Assembly: GCF_017995835.1 (NCBI RefSeq)
Contig: NZ_JAGOID010000001.1
Span: 18,205-82,204 of the forward strand
DNA length: 64,000 bases
From: Amaricoccus sp.
Lineage (GTDB): Bacteria > Pseudomonadota > Alphaproteobacteria > Rhodobacterales > Rhodobacteraceae
Reading direction: 5' to 3'
Part shown: piece after piece, positions 24,556 to 34,748 of the stretch
Layout: every line of letters starts with the position of its first letter
Position numbering within the stretch: the stretch's first letter is position 1
Program-made: the position numbers and the translations under genes
The notes under the pieces: generated by a model
Told to the model about the DNA's origin: nothing
Database searches by the model: none
Seen by the model: only the letters and a program-made list of their open reading frames with translations

Positions 24556-26768
24556 TGCCAGAACGACCCCCAGGCGCGTCCGAGCCGGCCTTTGTCGAAG
24601 TCGCGGATGATCGGGTAGAGCGCGTTCGAGGTTTCCAGCTGGGCGCCGCCGTCGCGCGAGACCGAGGTAAGCGAGATCGAGTTGTTCGACCGCGTCTCGA
24701 ACGGCACGGTCCAGCGGAACGGCACCTCGACGAACACGCCCTTGTCGAAGCTGCCCTCGCCGAAGTCGGACTCGGTGACGTCCGTCAGCGTGAAGTAGCC
24801 GCCGACGGCCCAGCCGTTCGGGAAGCGCCGCTGCACGGTGAGCGTGCCGCCCCAGTCGCCGGCAAGATAGCGCCCGGCGTCGACCTGCGCCTCAAGCCCG
24901 TAGTAGCCGGTATCCCAGTAAAGCGAGGCGTGCCCCGTCACCACGTCGTAGTCGTAGTAGTCGAAGCCGAACGGATCGTCGAAGTTGCGCTGCGCCACCC
25001 AGTTGATGTCGGCGCCGAGACCCCAGCTCTGGTCGACCGGCTTCCACAGGATTTCCGCCCCGACACCGCCGAACATGCGTTCGAGCAGGCCGGCCGATGT
25101 GCGCCCGTAGGTGCTCTCGTTGATCTTGAAGAGGTAGTCGACGCTCAACTGCGCGATTTTCGGCGCGTAGTCGGCGTAGTAACGCGGCGAATCGCTCCGC
25201 ACCGGGTGGAGGTTCGATTCCGACGGCCCCGGGTCGTTCGGGATGTTGATCGCCGGCTGGCTGATGTTCGCGGTGACAGACAGGCCGGGCCGCAGGATGA
25301 CCTGCGTTTCGAGGTCGATGTTTAGCCCGAGCCGGATCGGGTCTCCGGGCGTGAGCAGCGTCAGGAACGGCGCCGGAACGATGCTCCAGATGAAATCCGG
25401 ATAGGCGGGCCGATACCAGGCGCCCGCCGGCAGCGCGGGCGTCGCGCCGGCGATTTCGACGCTCTCCCAGCTTTCCTCGCCGGCGTTGGGCCGGTCCACC
25501 TCGGCTTCGAAGTCGCGCCGGTCGATCGTGATCGTCGAGGTGCGCAGCCCGTCTTCCATCGGCGTGATGCGGAAGGTCTGCACCGAGGCCGGCATCCCGG
25601 CCTGGAGCACGCGCGCCGTGCGGCCGATCGCCTTGGGGTTCTGCTGGAAGCGCACATTGTCGATCGCGACCTCGACGCCGCGCCCGTCCGGATCGGCGTA
25701 GAAGCCCTCGAGCTGCATGCCCTCGGCCTTGAGGATCTCCGCGAGCGCCGTGGCCAGCTTGTCGATCGAGGCCGGGTTGCGCGCCCACCCCGTGCCATCG
25801 GGCGCGTCCACCGGCACGGGATTGACCGGCAGCGGCCCGGTGCCGAGATCTGGCGGCACCAGCGGCCGCTTGGGGTTGGCGCTGAGCGCGAGGTTCACGC
25901 CGACGGTCGTGCCGTACATGTAGTAGGCGCCGAGCGTGATCCCCTCGCGGATGGTGTATTCCGCGCCGACGTTCACCTGGCTCTCCGGGTGGAACGTGTT
26001 GGACGGGCTCTTCTGCTCGCGCTTGTAGTCGTCCGAGGAGTACTCGACCTTGAAGGTCAGCCCATCGATCGGCGTCCGCCACTCCGCGCCGCCAAAGAGC
26101 GCGACGTTCTGCCCGGTGAAGAATGTGTCCCAGCTGAGCTTGCCGCCCTCGCCGAAGTCGTTCTCGCGGTCGCACATCGAGTCGGAGACCTGGCAGAACG
26201 GGTTGGCGATCCCGTTGACCCGGCTGAGCCGTCCCCAGCCGAGGCCGAGCGTCAGCACGAAGTCGCCCGCCCGCTCCGTCGGAACCGTCTTGGTCGCGAC
26301 CAGGTACTCGCTCGAATACACCCCCGTCCCGAGGAAGTCCCGGAACCCGAGCGCGATGTCCGGCATCCACCAGCGCCAGTCGCCCTCGCGCCACAACGTG
26401 AACTGCACGTCGAAGCTGCGATCGAACAGGTCGTAGCTCGGGTCGTAGACCCCGGTGTCCTCGTCGCGCTGGCCCCAGTTGTCGATCGTCGCGTAGCGCA
26501 CCGCGCCGGAGACCCGGGGCAGGATCTGGAAACTGAAGTTCCGCCGCTGCGTCTCGCCGAAATAGCTGTAGCTGAGCGTCACCTGCGCGTCGGGCTGGTC
26601 CTGCGCGCTCGGCATGTCGATGAGACCGGTCATGCCGTAGAGGTTGACGCTCGGCCGGCCCACCACCGGGCCACGCTCCTGCCCGCCCGCGGCTCCCGCG
26701 ACAGCCATCGCCGTCGCCGCCACGAGCATCAGCGTCGAAACCCCTGCGCCGCCGCGCGGCCTTGCCAT
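24552..26768 (-). CDS. YjbH-domain outer-membrane protein
   Basis: A 738-residue exported protein of the YjbH/GfcD group, linked to exopolysaccharide or capsule export. It has a Sec signal (residues about 8-29, ending AGGQE), then the family start PSVNLYGMTGLIDMPSA. Many amphipathic strands follow: YFGETQRRNFSFQ, LGLGWGRLSRVNGIANPF and GADINWVAQRNFDDPFG. The C-terminal half is a beta-barrel-like region. The ATG at 26768 starts the signal. The stop overlaps the yjbF start. A length near 700 is normal for the family. Confidence 0.87.
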   Translation of the reverse strand: MARPRGGAGVSTLMLVAATAMAVAGAAGGQERGPVVGRPSVNLYGMTGLIDMPSAQDQPDAQVTLSYSYFGETQRRNFSFQILPRVSGAVRYATIDNWGQRDEDTGVYDPSYDLFDRSFDVQFTLWREGDWRWWMPDIALGFRDFLGTGVYSSEYLVATKTVPTERAGDFVLTLGLGWGRLSRVNGIANPFCQVSDSMCDRENDFGEGGKLSWDTFFTGQNVALFGGAEWRTPIDGLTFKVEYSSDDYKREQKSPSNTFHPESQVNVGAEYTIREGITLGAYYMYGTTVGVNLALSANPKRPLVPPDLGTGPLPVNPVPVDAPDGTGWARNPASIDKLATALAEILKAEGMQLEGFYADPDGRGVEVAIDNVRFQQNPKAIGRTARVLQAGMPASVQTFRITPMEDGLRTSTITIDRRDFEAEVDRPNAGEESWESVEIAGATPALPAGAWYRPAYPDFIWSIVPAPFLTLLTPGDPIRLGLNIDLETQVILRPGLSVTANISQPAINIPNDPGPSESNLHPVRSDSPRYYADYAPKIAQLSVDYLFKINESTYGRTSAGLLERMFGGVGAEILWKPVDQSWGLGADINWVAQRNFDDPFGFDYYDYDVVTGHASLYWDTGYYGLEAQVDAGRYLAGDWGGTLTVQRRFPNGWAVGGYFTLTDVTESDFGEGSFDKGVFVEVPFRWTVPFETRSNNSISLTSVSRDGGAQLETSNALYPIIRDFDKGRLGRAWGSFWQ

Positions 26769-26899
26769 TCGCCCTGCCCACGTTTCCCGGAGCGCTTCGG
26801 CTCCTCCGATTTGGCCAATGTCTAGGCGCCCTGCTCGGGGATGGCCAGCGCAGAAAGTCCCGGACGGCGGATTTCCAGCCAATGTTGCGCCGGCGCCCG

Positions 26900-27748
26900 T
26901 CATCCTCCGGCGGCGAGGACGGCCCGGAGCCCGGCGCGATAGTCCGGATGGCGCAGCGCCACGCCCAGCGTCTCGCGCAGCCGGCGGTTGCAGACGCGCT
27001 TCGACTCGCTCCAGAAGCTCCGCGCCATTGGCCCGAGTTCGGCCGCCTCGAAGGCGATCTCCGGCGGAGGATCCATCCCGAGGAGCCCGGCGGCGAACAT
27101 GAGCACGTCCTGCGGCGCGGCTGGCTCGTCGTCCGCGAGGTTCCACGCCTCGCCCGGCCGCGGCGTAGCCATCGAGGCCGCCAGCGCCTGGGCGATGTCA
27201 TCGACGTGAATGCGACTGAACACCTGCCCGGGCTTGATCACGCGCTGCGCCCGCCCCGCGCGCAGGCGGTCGAACACGCTCCGGCCCGGGCCGTAGATCC
27301 CCGCGAGCCGGAACACCTCGACCGGCAGGCCCGTCTCCGCCCAAGCTCGCTCCGCCGCAACCCGCCAGCGCCCCCGCTCGCTGACGGGCGCGAGCGGGCC
27401 GGTCTCGTCGACCCAGTCCCCCCGCCGGTCGCCGTAGACCCCGGTCGTCGACAGGTAGCCGACCCAGTCCGGCCCCCGCCGCCGCAGCTGCCCGCCAAGT
27501 CTGGCGAGGACGGGATCGCCGAGCGCATCCGGGGGGGCCGAGACGAGCACGTGGCTCGCGACGGCAACGGCCGCCTCCAGCGCCGCCGGATCGCCCCAGT
27601 CGACGGGCTCGACGCCCTGCGCCCGCAGCTCCGCCGCCCGGGCCGTCGTGCGGATGGTGCCGATCCTCCGCCAGCCCGGCCCGAGGCTTGCGGCCAGCGC
27701 CGCCGCCGAGTAGCCATGGCCAAGCGTCAGGAGCACGGGTCGGGTCAC
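26900..27748 (-). CDS. NAD-dependent epimerase/SDR-like protein (YeeZ type)
   Basis: A 282-residue extended-SDR-like protein. Its nucleotide-binding loop is LTLGHGYSAAALAASL in place of the usual GXXGXXG, as in YeeZ-like proteins. It has YLSTTGVYGDRRG, the position of the SDR Ser/Tyr, and LAGIYGPGRSVFDRLRAG, FSRIHVDDIAQAL and WNLADDEPA. The GTG at 27748 is chosen because GGAGG lies six bases before it. It is upstream of yjbH on the same strand at 131 bases. Substrate unknown; nothing ties it to sugar biosynthesis beyond proximity to yjbF/yjbH. Confidence 0.8.
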   Translation of the reverse strand: MTRPVLLTLGHGYSAAALAASLGPGWRRIGTIRTTARAAELRAQGVEPVDWGDPAALEAAVAVASHVLVSAPPDALGDPVLARLGGQLRRRGPDWVGYLSTTGVYGDRRGDWVDETGPLAPVSERGRWRVAAERAWAETGLPVEVFRLAGIYGPGRSVFDRLRAGRAQRVIKPGQVFSRIHVDDIAQALAASMATPRPGEAWNLADDEPAAPQDVLMFAAGLLGMDPPPEIAFEAAELGPMARSFWSESKRVCNRRLRETLGVALRHPDYRAGLRAVLAAGG

Positions 27749-27799
27749 GCGGGGCCTCCCATCTCGCCTCCGCCCGCCGTCTTGGGGATCGCGTCCGCG

Positions 27800-28513
27800 A
27801 TGCACAGAGCCTTCCTCGCCCTTCTCGTTCTGGCCGCCCCTGCGACCGCCGAGATCCGCGACGCCGCCGGCTGCAAGGCCGCCATCGCCGCCAGCCCGGA
27901 AACCGCGCGCGAGGAGGCTTCGATCTGGAAGCGCCTCGGCGGCGGCACCGAGGCGGAGCTGTGCGAGGCCGCGGCGCTCGAGGCGATGCAGGCCTACGGC
28001 TCCGCGGCGCTGATCCTCACCAACCTCGCCGAGAACAAGCGCCGCCTGCTCGCCCCGGCGCTTAGGGTCGCCATCTACGAGGACGCCGCCCGGCTGTGGC
28101 TCAACGACGCTCGCCCGGACCTCACGCTCGCCATCCTCGACAATCTCGACCGCGTCGCGCCGCCGCGCACCGAGGCGCGCCTGATCCTGCGCGCCCGCGC
28201 CCAGGCGGCCGAGGGCGATCACGCCGGCGCCGCCGCGACGCTCGCGGCCGCCGAGCCCGGCGACGCCGAGGCGAAGGCGTTGCGCGCCGCGGCGCTGCGC
28301 CTCGGAGGCGATCCGCAGGCGGCCCGCGCCGAGGCGGAAGCGGCGCTGGCGCTCGCCCCGGACCTGCCGGCGGGCCTGTTCGAGGCGGGAGCCGCCGCCG
28401 CCGAGACCGGCGACGCCGCCGCCGCCGAGGCGCTCTGGCTGCGCCTCATCGCGGCTCACCCGGACCACCCGCTTGCGACCGATGCGCGTCGCAATCTCGC
28501 GGCGGACGGCTGA
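27800..28513 (+). CDS. Exported TPR-like protein
   Basis: A 237-residue protein with a signal peptide ([18 protein letters not shown]) and an alpha-helical body. Repeated units such as [23 protein letters not shown] and [18 protein letters not shown] are TPR-like. One Cys pair (AGCKAAI and ELCEAAAL) may form a disulphide. The gene reads toward queG and overlaps its last 68 bases on the opposite strand. Function unknown; periplasmic TPR proteins of this size often scaffold envelope complexes. Confidence 0.72.
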   Translation: MHRAFLALLVLAAPATAEIRDAAGCKAAIAASPETAREEASIWKRLGGGTEAELCEAAALEAMQAYGSAALILTNLAENKRRLLAPALRVAIYEDAARLWLNDARPDLTLAILDNLDRVAPPRTEARLILRARAQAAEGDHAGAAATLAAAEPGDAEAKALRAAALRLGGDPQAARAEAEAALALAPDLPAGLFEAGAAAAETGDAAAAEALWLRLIAAHPDHPLATDARRNLAADG

Positions 28514-29582
28514 GCCGCGCCGCCGCCCATTCGGCCGCGTCGCGCACCACCGGATCGGGATCGGCCTTCAGCCGCTCGGCCGCGGGCAGGAGCGCCGGGT
28601 CGCCGGAATTGCCGATGGCGTAGAGCACGTTGCGCACGAAGCGGTTTCGCCCGATCCGCTTGATCGGCGAGCCGGCGAACACCTCGCGAAACCCCGCGTC
28701 GTCGAGCGCGGCGAGATCGGCGAGGCGCGGCGCGGCCAGCTCCGCACGCGCCAGATAGACCGCCTCCGATGCCGCCCGCGCGAACTTGTTCCACGGGCAG
28801 ACGGCGAGGCAGTCGTCGCAGCCATAGATCCGGTTGCCGAGCAGCTCGCGCAGGGCCGGATCGACCGGCCCGTCGTGCTCGATCGTCAGGTAGGAGATGC
28901 AGCGCCGGGCGTCGAGCCGGAAGGGCGCCGGGAACGCCCCGGTCGGGCAGATGTCGAGGCAGGCCCGGCACGAGCCGCAATGTCCGCGCTCCGCCGCGTC
29001 CGGCGGCAGGTCCAGGGTGGTGAAGATCGCCCCGAGGAAGAACCAGCTCCCGAGCTCGCGCGACACGAGGTTGGTGTGCTTTCCCTGCCAGCCGAGCCCG
29101 GCCGCCTGCGCCAGCGGCTTCTCCATCACCGGCGCGGTGTCGACGAAGACCTTGATCTCGGCGCCCGTCTCCGCGACCAGCCAGCGGCCCAGCCGCTTCA
29201 GCCGGCGCTTCACTACGTCGTGGTAGTCCGCGCCGCGGGCATAGACGCTGATCGTTCCGCGGCCGCGCCGCGCCAGCGCCACAAGCGGATCCTCCTCGGG
29301 CGTGTAGACCTCCGCCAGCATGACGACCGAGCGCGCCGCCGGCCAGAGCGCCGCCGGATCCCCCCGCCACGCGGCCCGTTCGGCGAGCCAGCCCATCCGC
29401 CCGTGCATTCCGGCGTCGAGAAAGGCCCCGAGCCGTCCCGCCGCCTCGGGAATCGCCCGAGGCGAGCAGAACCCCGCCGCTGCGAACCCTTCGGCGCGGG
29501 CGCGTTCCCTGATCCGCAAGGCGAGATCTCCGCCCTCCACCGCCGCCTCCCGACGCGCTTCCCGGGCAAAACGGAGCCCCAT
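28446..29582 (-). CDS. queG: Epoxyqueuosine reductase
   Basis: A 378-residue iron-sulphur, cobalamin-dependent enzyme that converts epoxyqueuosine to queuosine in tRNA. Two ferredoxin-type clusters are visible: [16 protein letters not shown] and the set in [13 protein letters not shown]. Other family stretches are [20 protein letters not shown] and [20 protein letters not shown]. The C-terminal part is HEAT-like ([15 protein letters not shown]). The ATG at 29582 has GGAGGAG eight bases upstream. The last 22 codons overlap the convergent TPR-like gene. cobS, for the B12 that the enzyme needs, is 3 kb away. Confidence 0.94.
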   Translation of the reverse strand: MGLRFAREARREAAVEGGDLALRIRERARAEGFAAAGFCSPRAIPEAAGRLGAFLDAGMHGRMGWLAERAAWRGDPAALWPAARSVVMLAEVYTPEEDPLVALARRGRGTISVYARGADYHDVVKRRLKRLGRWLVAETGAEIKVFVDTAPVMEKPLAQAAGLGWQGKHTNLVSRELGSWFFLGAIFTTLDLPPDAAERGHCGSCRACLDICPTGAFPAPFRLDARRCISYLTIEHDGPVDPALRELLGNRIYGCDDCLAVCPWNKFARAASEAVYLARAELAAPRLADLAALDDAGFREVFAGSPIKRIGRNRFVRNVLYAIGNSGDPALLPAAERLKADPDPVVRDAAEWAAARLSRPPRDCDAHRSQAGGPGEPR

Positions 29583-29601
29583 CGCGCCGCTCCTCCCCCC
29601 T

Positions 29602-30267
29602 TCAGAAGTCGAGATCGGCGTAGTGGGCGGGCGGGGTGAAGCCCGGGACGAGGTCGGCCAGGATCGAGCGGAACGCCGGCCGCGACTTGATCTTGGCATA
29701 CCAGTCCTGCAACCCGGAACTGCGCGACCAGTCGACATCGCCGACATAGTCGAGGCAGGAGAGCTGCGCCGCCGCGGCGAAGTCGGCGATCGTCATCTGG
29801 TTGCCGGCGAGCCAGCGGCGATGCTCCATCAGCCAGCCGATATAGTCGAGGTGGTAGCGGATGCTCTTCAGCCCGGCCTTGATCTTCTCGCTCTCGGGAT
29901 AGCCCGATTTCGCCAGCTTCTTGTTCACCCGCTCGTAGAGCAGGTTCGCCGTCACCTCGCGGTGGAACTTGTCGTCGAACCACGCGGCGAGGCGGCGCGC
30001 CTCCGCCCGCGCCGCGGGATCCTTGGGCAGAAGCGGCGGCTCGGGCTGGGTCTCCTCGATGTACTCGAAGATCGCCCCGGAATCGGAAAGCGTCAGGTCG
30101 TCGATCTGAAGCACCGGCACCTGCCCGGCGGGATTGAGCCGCAGGAAGTCCATCCTCCGCTCCCAGGGCCGCTCCTCGCGCAACTCGACCTCTATGCCCT
30201 TCTCGGCGAGGACGAGGCGGATCTTGCGGCAGAACGGGGACAGGGTCTGGTGGTAGAGACGGCGCAT
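29602..30267 (-). CDS. Glutathione S-transferase family protein
   Basis: A 221-residue cytoplasmic GST. The thioredoxin-like N-domain begins [21 protein letters not shown], with the SPFCRK site at residues 10-15. It includes the glutathione-binding [20 protein letters not shown]. The helical C-domain carries [20 protein letters not shown], which contains the N-capping box typical of GSTs. The order on this strand is serine hydrolase, GST, then queG, with only 19 bases between GST and queG, so those two are probably co-transcribed. Substrate unknown. Confidence 0.88.
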   Translation of the reverse strand: MRRLYHQTLSPFCRKIRLVLAEKGIEVELREERPWERRMDFLRLNPAGQVPVLQIDDLTLSDSGAIFEYIEETQPEPPLLPKDPAARAEARRLAAWFDDKFHREVTANLLYERVNKKLAKSGYPESEKIKAGLKSIRYHLDYIGWLMEHRRWLAGNQMTIADFAAAAQLSCLDYVGDVDWSRSSGLQDWYAKIKSRPAFRSILADLVPGFTPPAHYADLDF

Positions 30268-30378
30268 TCGCGGCCCTTCGGTCTTTGTGTCGCTCGGTCC
30301 GCCCTTGTCCGCCTTTGCGCCGCCCAGATCAACCTCGGCCTGCCGCCGCGGGCGGCGATCTGCCGCCCGGGCGCGCGT

Positions 30379-31938
30379 TCAGTTCCGCTCGAAGGGCAGG
30401 GTCTGGCCGTCTTCCTGCAACACGAAGTCGAATCCGGAGACGACCCCGTCCCCGTTCACCCGGAACTGGGCGAAGCCCACCGGCAGCGGGCCGAGGTTGG
30501 CGGCGATCGCCCCGAACCGCCCTTCGGGAACGATGGTGACGGTGAAGGCGTCGCCGTTCCACGGTGCGAGCGCGAGCCGCGCCCCCGTGCCGGAGACGAG
30601 GAGCGTCAGCTCCTCGCCCTCGACCGACAGCTCCACCGCCCCGAGCGAGGGGTTGAAGTAGGAGCCGGCGAGGCCGGCGGCGGCGGGCGACGGCGATGGA
30701 TTCTCCGGCCGGGTGAAGACCTTGTCGAGGCGGGCGGCCGCCGCCTTCGCCGCCGCGAGCTTCGCCGCCGCGTGGTCGACCTCCGGATTGCCGAGCAGCC
30801 GGTCGAACGTCCACTCGCCGATGGCGTCCGGCAGGCCGACGTTCTGGAGGTTGGTCAGCACGATCACCGCAACGTCATGGGCGGCCAGGAGACCGATATA
30901 GGCGCCATAACCGGTGGTCCCGCCGTTGTGCCAGGTGATCAGGCCGTTCGGCGTCGATTGCTGCAACCAGCCCATCGCGTAGCCTGCGGTCGGCGCCATG
31001 CCGATGCGGGGGATCTTCGTCACGGCGAGGTTCTCTTCCGAGACGATGCGCGTGCCGTCGTGCATTCCGCCCGAGAGCTGGAGTCGCACCCAGGGCACGA
31101 GGTCGTTGACCGTGGAGTTGATCGCGCCGGCGCCCTGGAAGGCGTACGGGAAGAGCGGCGTGAACGGAACCTCGACCGAGCCCTCGGGCGTGTAGCGGTG
31201 CCCGATCGTGGCGTTCTCCGCTGCTTCGATCGCTTCCTCCGTCAGCGAGGTGCGGGTCATTCCGAGCGGCTCGACGATCTCGGTGGTCACCACCGAGGCC
31301 CAGTCCGGGGCGCCCATGGCCTCGGCGACGATGTCGCCGGCGAGCATGTGAGTGACGTTGGTGTAGGCGAAGGTGGTGCGGAAACTCGAGACCGGCTCGA
31401 CGTTGCGCATGGCGTGGACCATCCCCTCGGGCGGGACGCCGAGGAAGCCGAGCGCGTCGTTCGCCGCCGGCGGCATGCCAGAACGCTGCGCGAGGAGATC
31501 GAGCACACGGAACTCCTGGGTCACCCAGGGGTCCTTCATCTGGAAGCCCGGCTCGTAGCGATCGACGACGCGGTCGTCCCAGGCGAGCCGGCCCTCGTCG
31601 ACGGCGATGGCGATCGTCGTGGCGAGGAAGGCCTTGGTGGTCGAGCCGATCTGGAAGATCGTGTCGGTGTCCACGGCCGCGCCGCCCTTGCTCGCCGTGC
31701 CGAAGCCCTGGCTCCAGACCAGCCGGTCGCCGCTGACGATCCCCATTGCAACGCCCGGCGCGTCGAACTCCGCCATCCCCTTCTCGATATAGGCCTCGAG
31801 ATCCGGCACGAGCGCCTCGATGGCGGCGTCCATCGCCGCGTCGGCGCGGGCAGGACCGGCGAACGTCACCGCCGCCGTCAGCAGCGCCGCCGCCGAGACG
31901 GCGCGCCCGACGCCCGGCCGCCAATGCTGGATTTCCAT
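30379..31938 (-). CDS. Serine hydrolase, beta-lactamase class C family
   Basis: A 519-residue exported hydrolase. The signal peptide runs to about residue 33 ([14 protein letters not shown]). The class C/DD-peptidase fold is shown by the nucleophile motif STTK (IGSTTKAF), the YTN motif (FAYTNVTHM) and HNGGTTGYG in place of the KTG triad. The C-terminal 110 residues are a separate lipocalin-like domain ([16 protein letters not shown]). The ATG at 31938 has GGGAGAAAGAG upstream. Members include esterases and peptidases as well as beta-lactamases, so no resistance claim is made. Confidence 0.87.
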   Translation of the reverse strand: MEIQHWRPGVGRAVSAAALLTAAVTFAGPARADAAMDAAIEALVPDLEAYIEKGMAEFDAPGVAMGIVSGDRLVWSQGFGTASKGGAAVDTDTIFQIGSTTKAFLATTIAIAVDEGRLAWDDRVVDRYEPGFQMKDPWVTQEFRVLDLLAQRSGMPPAANDALGFLGVPPEGMVHAMRNVEPVSSFRTTFAYTNVTHMLAGDIVAEAMGAPDWASVVTTEIVEPLGMTRTSLTEEAIEAAENATIGHRYTPEGSVEVPFTPLFPYAFQGAGAINSTVNDLVPWVRLQLSGGMHDGTRIVSEENLAVTKIPRIGMAPTAGYAMGWLQQSTPNGLITWHNGGTTGYGAYIGLLAAHDVAVIVLTNLQNVGLPDAIGEWTFDRLLGNPEVDHAAAKLAAAKAAAARLDKVFTRPENPSPSPAAAGLAGSYFNPSLGAVELSVEGEELTLLVSGTGARLALAPWNGDAFTVTIVPEGRFGAIAANLGPLPVGFAQFRVNGDGVVSGFDFVLQEDGQTLPFERN

Positions 31939-32073
31939 CTCTTTCTCCCTGTTTGCGCCGGCGGGATGTTCCATGCCCGGGGGCCTTCTGGCAACGGCGG
32001 CGTGGCGGCCTTGCGGGAACGGGCGGCCCGCGCAATGATCGGCGCCTTGCGGCCCTGCGCGGAGGCGTCGCCC

Positions 32074-32235
32074 ATGGATCCCGTCACGCTGCTTTACTAC
32101 GCCGCCGTCTGTGGCCTGCTCGGCATGGCGGGTCCCTTCCTCGGCGGCCACGCCGGCCGCTTCGTGGCCGGCGTGCTCGTCGGCCTCGCGGCCGCCGCCG
32201 CGCTGCCGCCCTTGCGCGGGGCGCTCGGTCTCTGA
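32074..32235 (+). CDS. Small two-span membrane protein
   Basis: A 53-residue protein, [19 protein letters not shown] followed by a short loop with GGHAGRF and a second hydrophobic segment [17 protein letters not shown]. The ATG at 32074 has GGAGG nine bases upstream, a good ribosome site. It is divergent from the serine hydrolase gene and upstream of cobS by 263 bases. I do not recognise a family. Confidence 0.6.
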   Translation: MDPVTLLYYAAVCGLLGMAGPFLGGHAGRFVAGVLVGLAAAAALPPLRGALGL

Positions 32236-32498
32236 CGCCTTCGACGCGCGCGCCGGGTTCCGCCGGTGTTGTCCCCCACGCCGCCGCCCTTGGCCTTCCC
32301 GGCCGTCCGATGCTCCCGCAGCCGAGCATAGACGGCCCCGACGCGGCCTCGCGCGGAGAGCGACGGACTTTCCCGGAATTTCCGCCGCCTTCCGCCGGCG
32401 CAATACAGCGGGCCTTCGCTTGCATCGGAGGGGGTTTTGCGACACATAACCGGGCGCGCGGGGACCAAGCGACCGAACCCGCGCACGGGAGCACGGAC

Positions 32499-33485
32499 AT
32501 GGCGGATGGCGGACTGGACCTGGCGGCGGTGCCGACGCGCGAGCTCGACGTCCGCGAGACCTTCGGCATCGACGTCGACCTCAAGGTCAAGGCCTTCGCG
32601 GAGCCGACCGACCGCGTGCCGGACGTCGACCCGACCTATCGTTTCGACCGCGACACCACGCTCGCCATCCTCGCGGGCTTCGCCCACAACCGGCGGGTGA
32701 TGATCCAGGGCTATCACGGCACCGGCAAGTCCACCCATATCGAGCAGGTGGCCGCCCGGCTGAACTGGCCCTGCGTCCGGGTGAACCTCGACAGCCACAT
32801 CAGCCGCATCGACCTGATCGGCAAGGACGCCATCCGCCTCAAGGAGGGCGTCCAGGTCACCGAGTTCCAGGAGGGCATCCTGCCCTGGGCGCTCAGGAAT
32901 CCCGTGGCGATCTGCTTCGACGAGTACGACGCCGGCCGGCCGGACGTGATGTTCGTCATCCAGCGGGTGCTCGAGGTCGACGGCAAGCTGACGCTCCTCG
33001 ACCAGAACAAGGTGATCCGCCCGCATCCCTACTTCCGGCTGTTCTCCACGGCGAACACGGTAGGGCTCGGCGACACGACCGGGCTCTATCACGGCACCCA
33101 GCAGATCAACCAGGGCCAGATGGACCGCTGGTCGATGGTGGTCACCCTCAACTACCTCGCCCACGACGCCGAAGGCGACATCGTGCTGGCCAAGTATCCG
33201 GGCTACGACACGCCCGAGGGCCGCAAGACCGTCAGCCGCATGGTCACGGTCGCCGACCTGACCCGCGCCGCCTTCATGAACGGCGATCTTTCGACGGTGA
33301 TGAGCCCGCGCACCGTGCTCGCCTGGGCCGAGAACGCCCGCATCTTCGGCGACGTCGGATTCGCCTTTCGGCTCACTTTCCTCAACAAGTGCGACGAACT
33401 CGAGCGCCAGACAGTGGCCGAGTTCTACCAGCGCTGCTTCGACAAGGAGCTTCCCGAGAGCGCGGTGAGCGTCAGCTTGGGTTGA
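32499..33485 (+). CDS. cobS: Cobaltochelatase CobS subunit (AAA+ ATPase)
   Basis: A 328-residue AAA+ protein that powers cobalt insertion into hydrogenobyrinic acid a,c-diamide in the aerobic B12 pathway, together with CobT and CobN. Walker A is GYHGTGKST (residues 71-79) and Walker B is VAICFDEYD; the typical family start [16 protein letters not shown] and the [20 protein letters not shown] region are present. The ATG at 32499 gives the standard length. CobT, normally the next gene, is absent: a BON-LysM gene follows instead. No cobalamin riboswitch elements were seen in the 263-base leader, which otherwise holds nothing recognised. Confidence 0.95.
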   Translation: MADGGLDLAAVPTRELDVRETFGIDVDLKVKAFAEPTDRVPDVDPTYRFDRDTTLAILAGFAHNRRVMIQGYHGTGKSTHIEQVAARLNWPCVRVNLDSHISRIDLIGKDAIRLKEGVQVTEFQEGILPWALRNPVAICFDEYDAGRPDVMFVIQRVLEVDGKLTLLDQNKVIRPHPYFRLFSTANTVGLGDTTGLYHGTQQINQGQMDRWSMVVTLNYLAHDAEGDIVLAKYPGYDTPEGRKTVSRMVTVADLTRAAFMNGDLSTVMSPRTVLAWAENARIFGDVGFAFRLTFLNKCDELERQTVAEFYQRCFDKELPESAVSVSLG

Positions 33486-33559
33486 AATCCGCGCCGGTTT
33501 GCTTTGCCCCGAGCGCGGCCTACGTCCGCAGGGGGCCGCTTGCTCGAGGGAGAATGACC

Positions 33560-34006
33560 ATGGGACTGTGGGATTTTGTCAAGAATGCCGGCAAGGCGCT
33601 TGGCATAGGCGATGCCGAGGCCGCCGAGGCGCCGCCGACCCCCGAGGCGCTGAAGAAGGAGGTCGGCGATCTCCGCCTCAAGGCGGACGGGCTCCAGGTC
33701 ACAGTCGATGGCGACACGGTCAAGGTGACCGGCAAGGCGGCCAGCGCCGAGGAACGCGAGAAGCTGATCCTCGCCGTCGGCAACGTCGCGGGCGTCGCCA
33801 GGGTCGAGGACGCCATCGAGACGCCGGAGCCGGCGCCCGAGCCGGTGTTCCACACCGTCGTCAAGGGCGACACGCTGTGGAAGATCGCCGAGAAGACCCT
33901 CGGCAAGGGCGCGCGCTACACCGAGATCTTCGAGGCGAACCGCCCGATGCTGAGCGATCCGGACAAGATCTACCCGGGTCAGGTCCTGCGCATTCCGGCG
34001 AAGTAG
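33560..34006 (+). CDS. BON and LysM domain protein (YgaU-like)
   Basis: A 148-residue protein with the architecture of E. coli YgaU/Kbp (149 residues). The N-terminus GLWDFVKNAGKALG is shared. A BON domain follows (residues about 35-90, LQVTVDGDTVKVTGKA). A LysM domain ends it (FHTVVKGDTLWKIAEKTLG to IYPGQVLRIPAK). It lacks a signal peptide, as YgaU does. YgaU binds potassium. ATG 33560 is preferred over 33554 because GAGGGAG is then seven bases away and the family N-terminus fits. It follows cobS with 74 bases between. Confidence 0.9.
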   Translation: MGLWDFVKNAGKALGIGDAEAAEAPPTPEALKKEVGDLRLKADGLQVTVDGDTVKVTGKAASAEEREKLILAVGNVAGVARVEDAIETPEPAPEPVFHTVVKGDTLWKIAEKTLGKGARYTEIFEANRPMLSDPDKIYPGQVLRIPAK

Positions 34007-34024
34007 GGTCCCCGGGGGCCCGCC

Positions 34025-34483
34025 GTGACGGAGATCCGCGCGGCGCTCGTCGGCGAAGCCCCCCTCATCCGCGCGCTGATGAAGGGCGAGCGGCTGAATC
34101 CGGTGGGCGTCGACTGGCGGAACTTCCTCGTGGCCGAGGACGCCGGCGCGGTCATCGGGATCGTGCAGCTCCGGCCGGCCGGGGTCGGCGCGGTCGAGAT
34201 CGGGTCGCTGGTGGTCCGTGCGGACAGGCGAAGGGGCGGGCTGGGGCGGTTGCTGGTCGATGCGGCGGTGGCGGCGGCGGGGTCGCGGCGTGCGCTCATC
34301 GTCACCGCCTTCGCGCGCGCCCGCTTCTACGAGGCCTGGGGCTTCTCTCCGATCCCGGCGCGCGCGGCGCCCTGGCCGGTGCGACTGAACCTGCTGCTGG
34401 GCCAGGCTGGCGGTCTGGTCGCGCTCGCGCGCGGGATGCGCCCGCGCCGGCTCGTCGTGCTCGACCGGCCGCCGGGGGTTTGA
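34025..34483 (+). CDS. GNAT family acetyltransferase
   Basis: A 152-residue N-acetyltransferase-like protein with a GTG start at 34025. The acetyl-CoA loop is VRADRRRGGLGRLLVDAA, matching the R/QXXGXG/A motif. Strand 4 is GAVEIGSLVV, and the last part ARARFYEAWGFSPI is the typical GNAT end motif. It follows the LysM gene by 18 bases and repeat R1 begins seven bases beyond its stop. Substrate unknown. Confidence 0.8.
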   Translation: MTEIRAALVGEAPLIRALMKGERLNPVGVDWRNFLVAEDAGAVIGIVQLRPAGVGAVEIGSLVVRADRRRGGLGRLLVDAAVAAAGSRRALIVTAFARARFYEAWGFSPIPARAAPWPVRLNLLLGQAGGLVALARGMRPRRLVVLDRPPGV

Positions 34484-34490
34484 GCGTCTC

Positions 34491-34629
34491 ATACCGGCGG
34501 GCTCATGAAACGACTCGCGGACCTTTTTTTGACCTTTGTGGCTTTTATCGTGTGTACTCAGGTAGTTATCCTATCTATCACGCGTGTTAGCCCGTGTTGC
34601 GCCGGGTAGCATGGTAGACTCGCGGGTAT
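34491..34629 (+). repeat. Dispersed repeat R1, copy 2 (139 bp)
   Basis: Same element as 3483-3630 (inverted) and 54438-54573. It begins ATACCGGCGGGCTCATGAAA and ends GCGGGTAT. Between lie the shared blocks CGACTCGCGGACC, TTTTATCGTGTGTACTCAG, TATCACGCGTGTTAGCCCG and TGTTGCGCCGGGT. An ATG inside gives a 34-codon frame that is also open in copy 3 but not copy 1. It lies seven bases after the GNAT stop. The following 34630-34786 holds the promoter region of the next gene and no gene. Confidence 0.85.
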
Positions 34630-34748
34630 CATATCATCCGGGTCGCGCGGCCGGCGAAAGCACCGTCGGGCGCGTCCTCGCGCATCCGGTCCGGCCCGCT
34701 CCGCGATTCTCGCACCCGGATCGGAGGTTAGTCTCCAGGGTCCGCCCT

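Noticed and set aside
30379..31938. Antibiotic-resistance beta-lactamase
   Set aside because: The STTK/YTN/HNG motifs and the extra C-terminal domain fit the broad serine hydrolase family. Nothing points to a resistance enzyme.
32236..32498. Cobalamin riboswitch upstream of cobS
   Set aside because: No B12-box-like conserved core could be found by eye in the 263-base leader.
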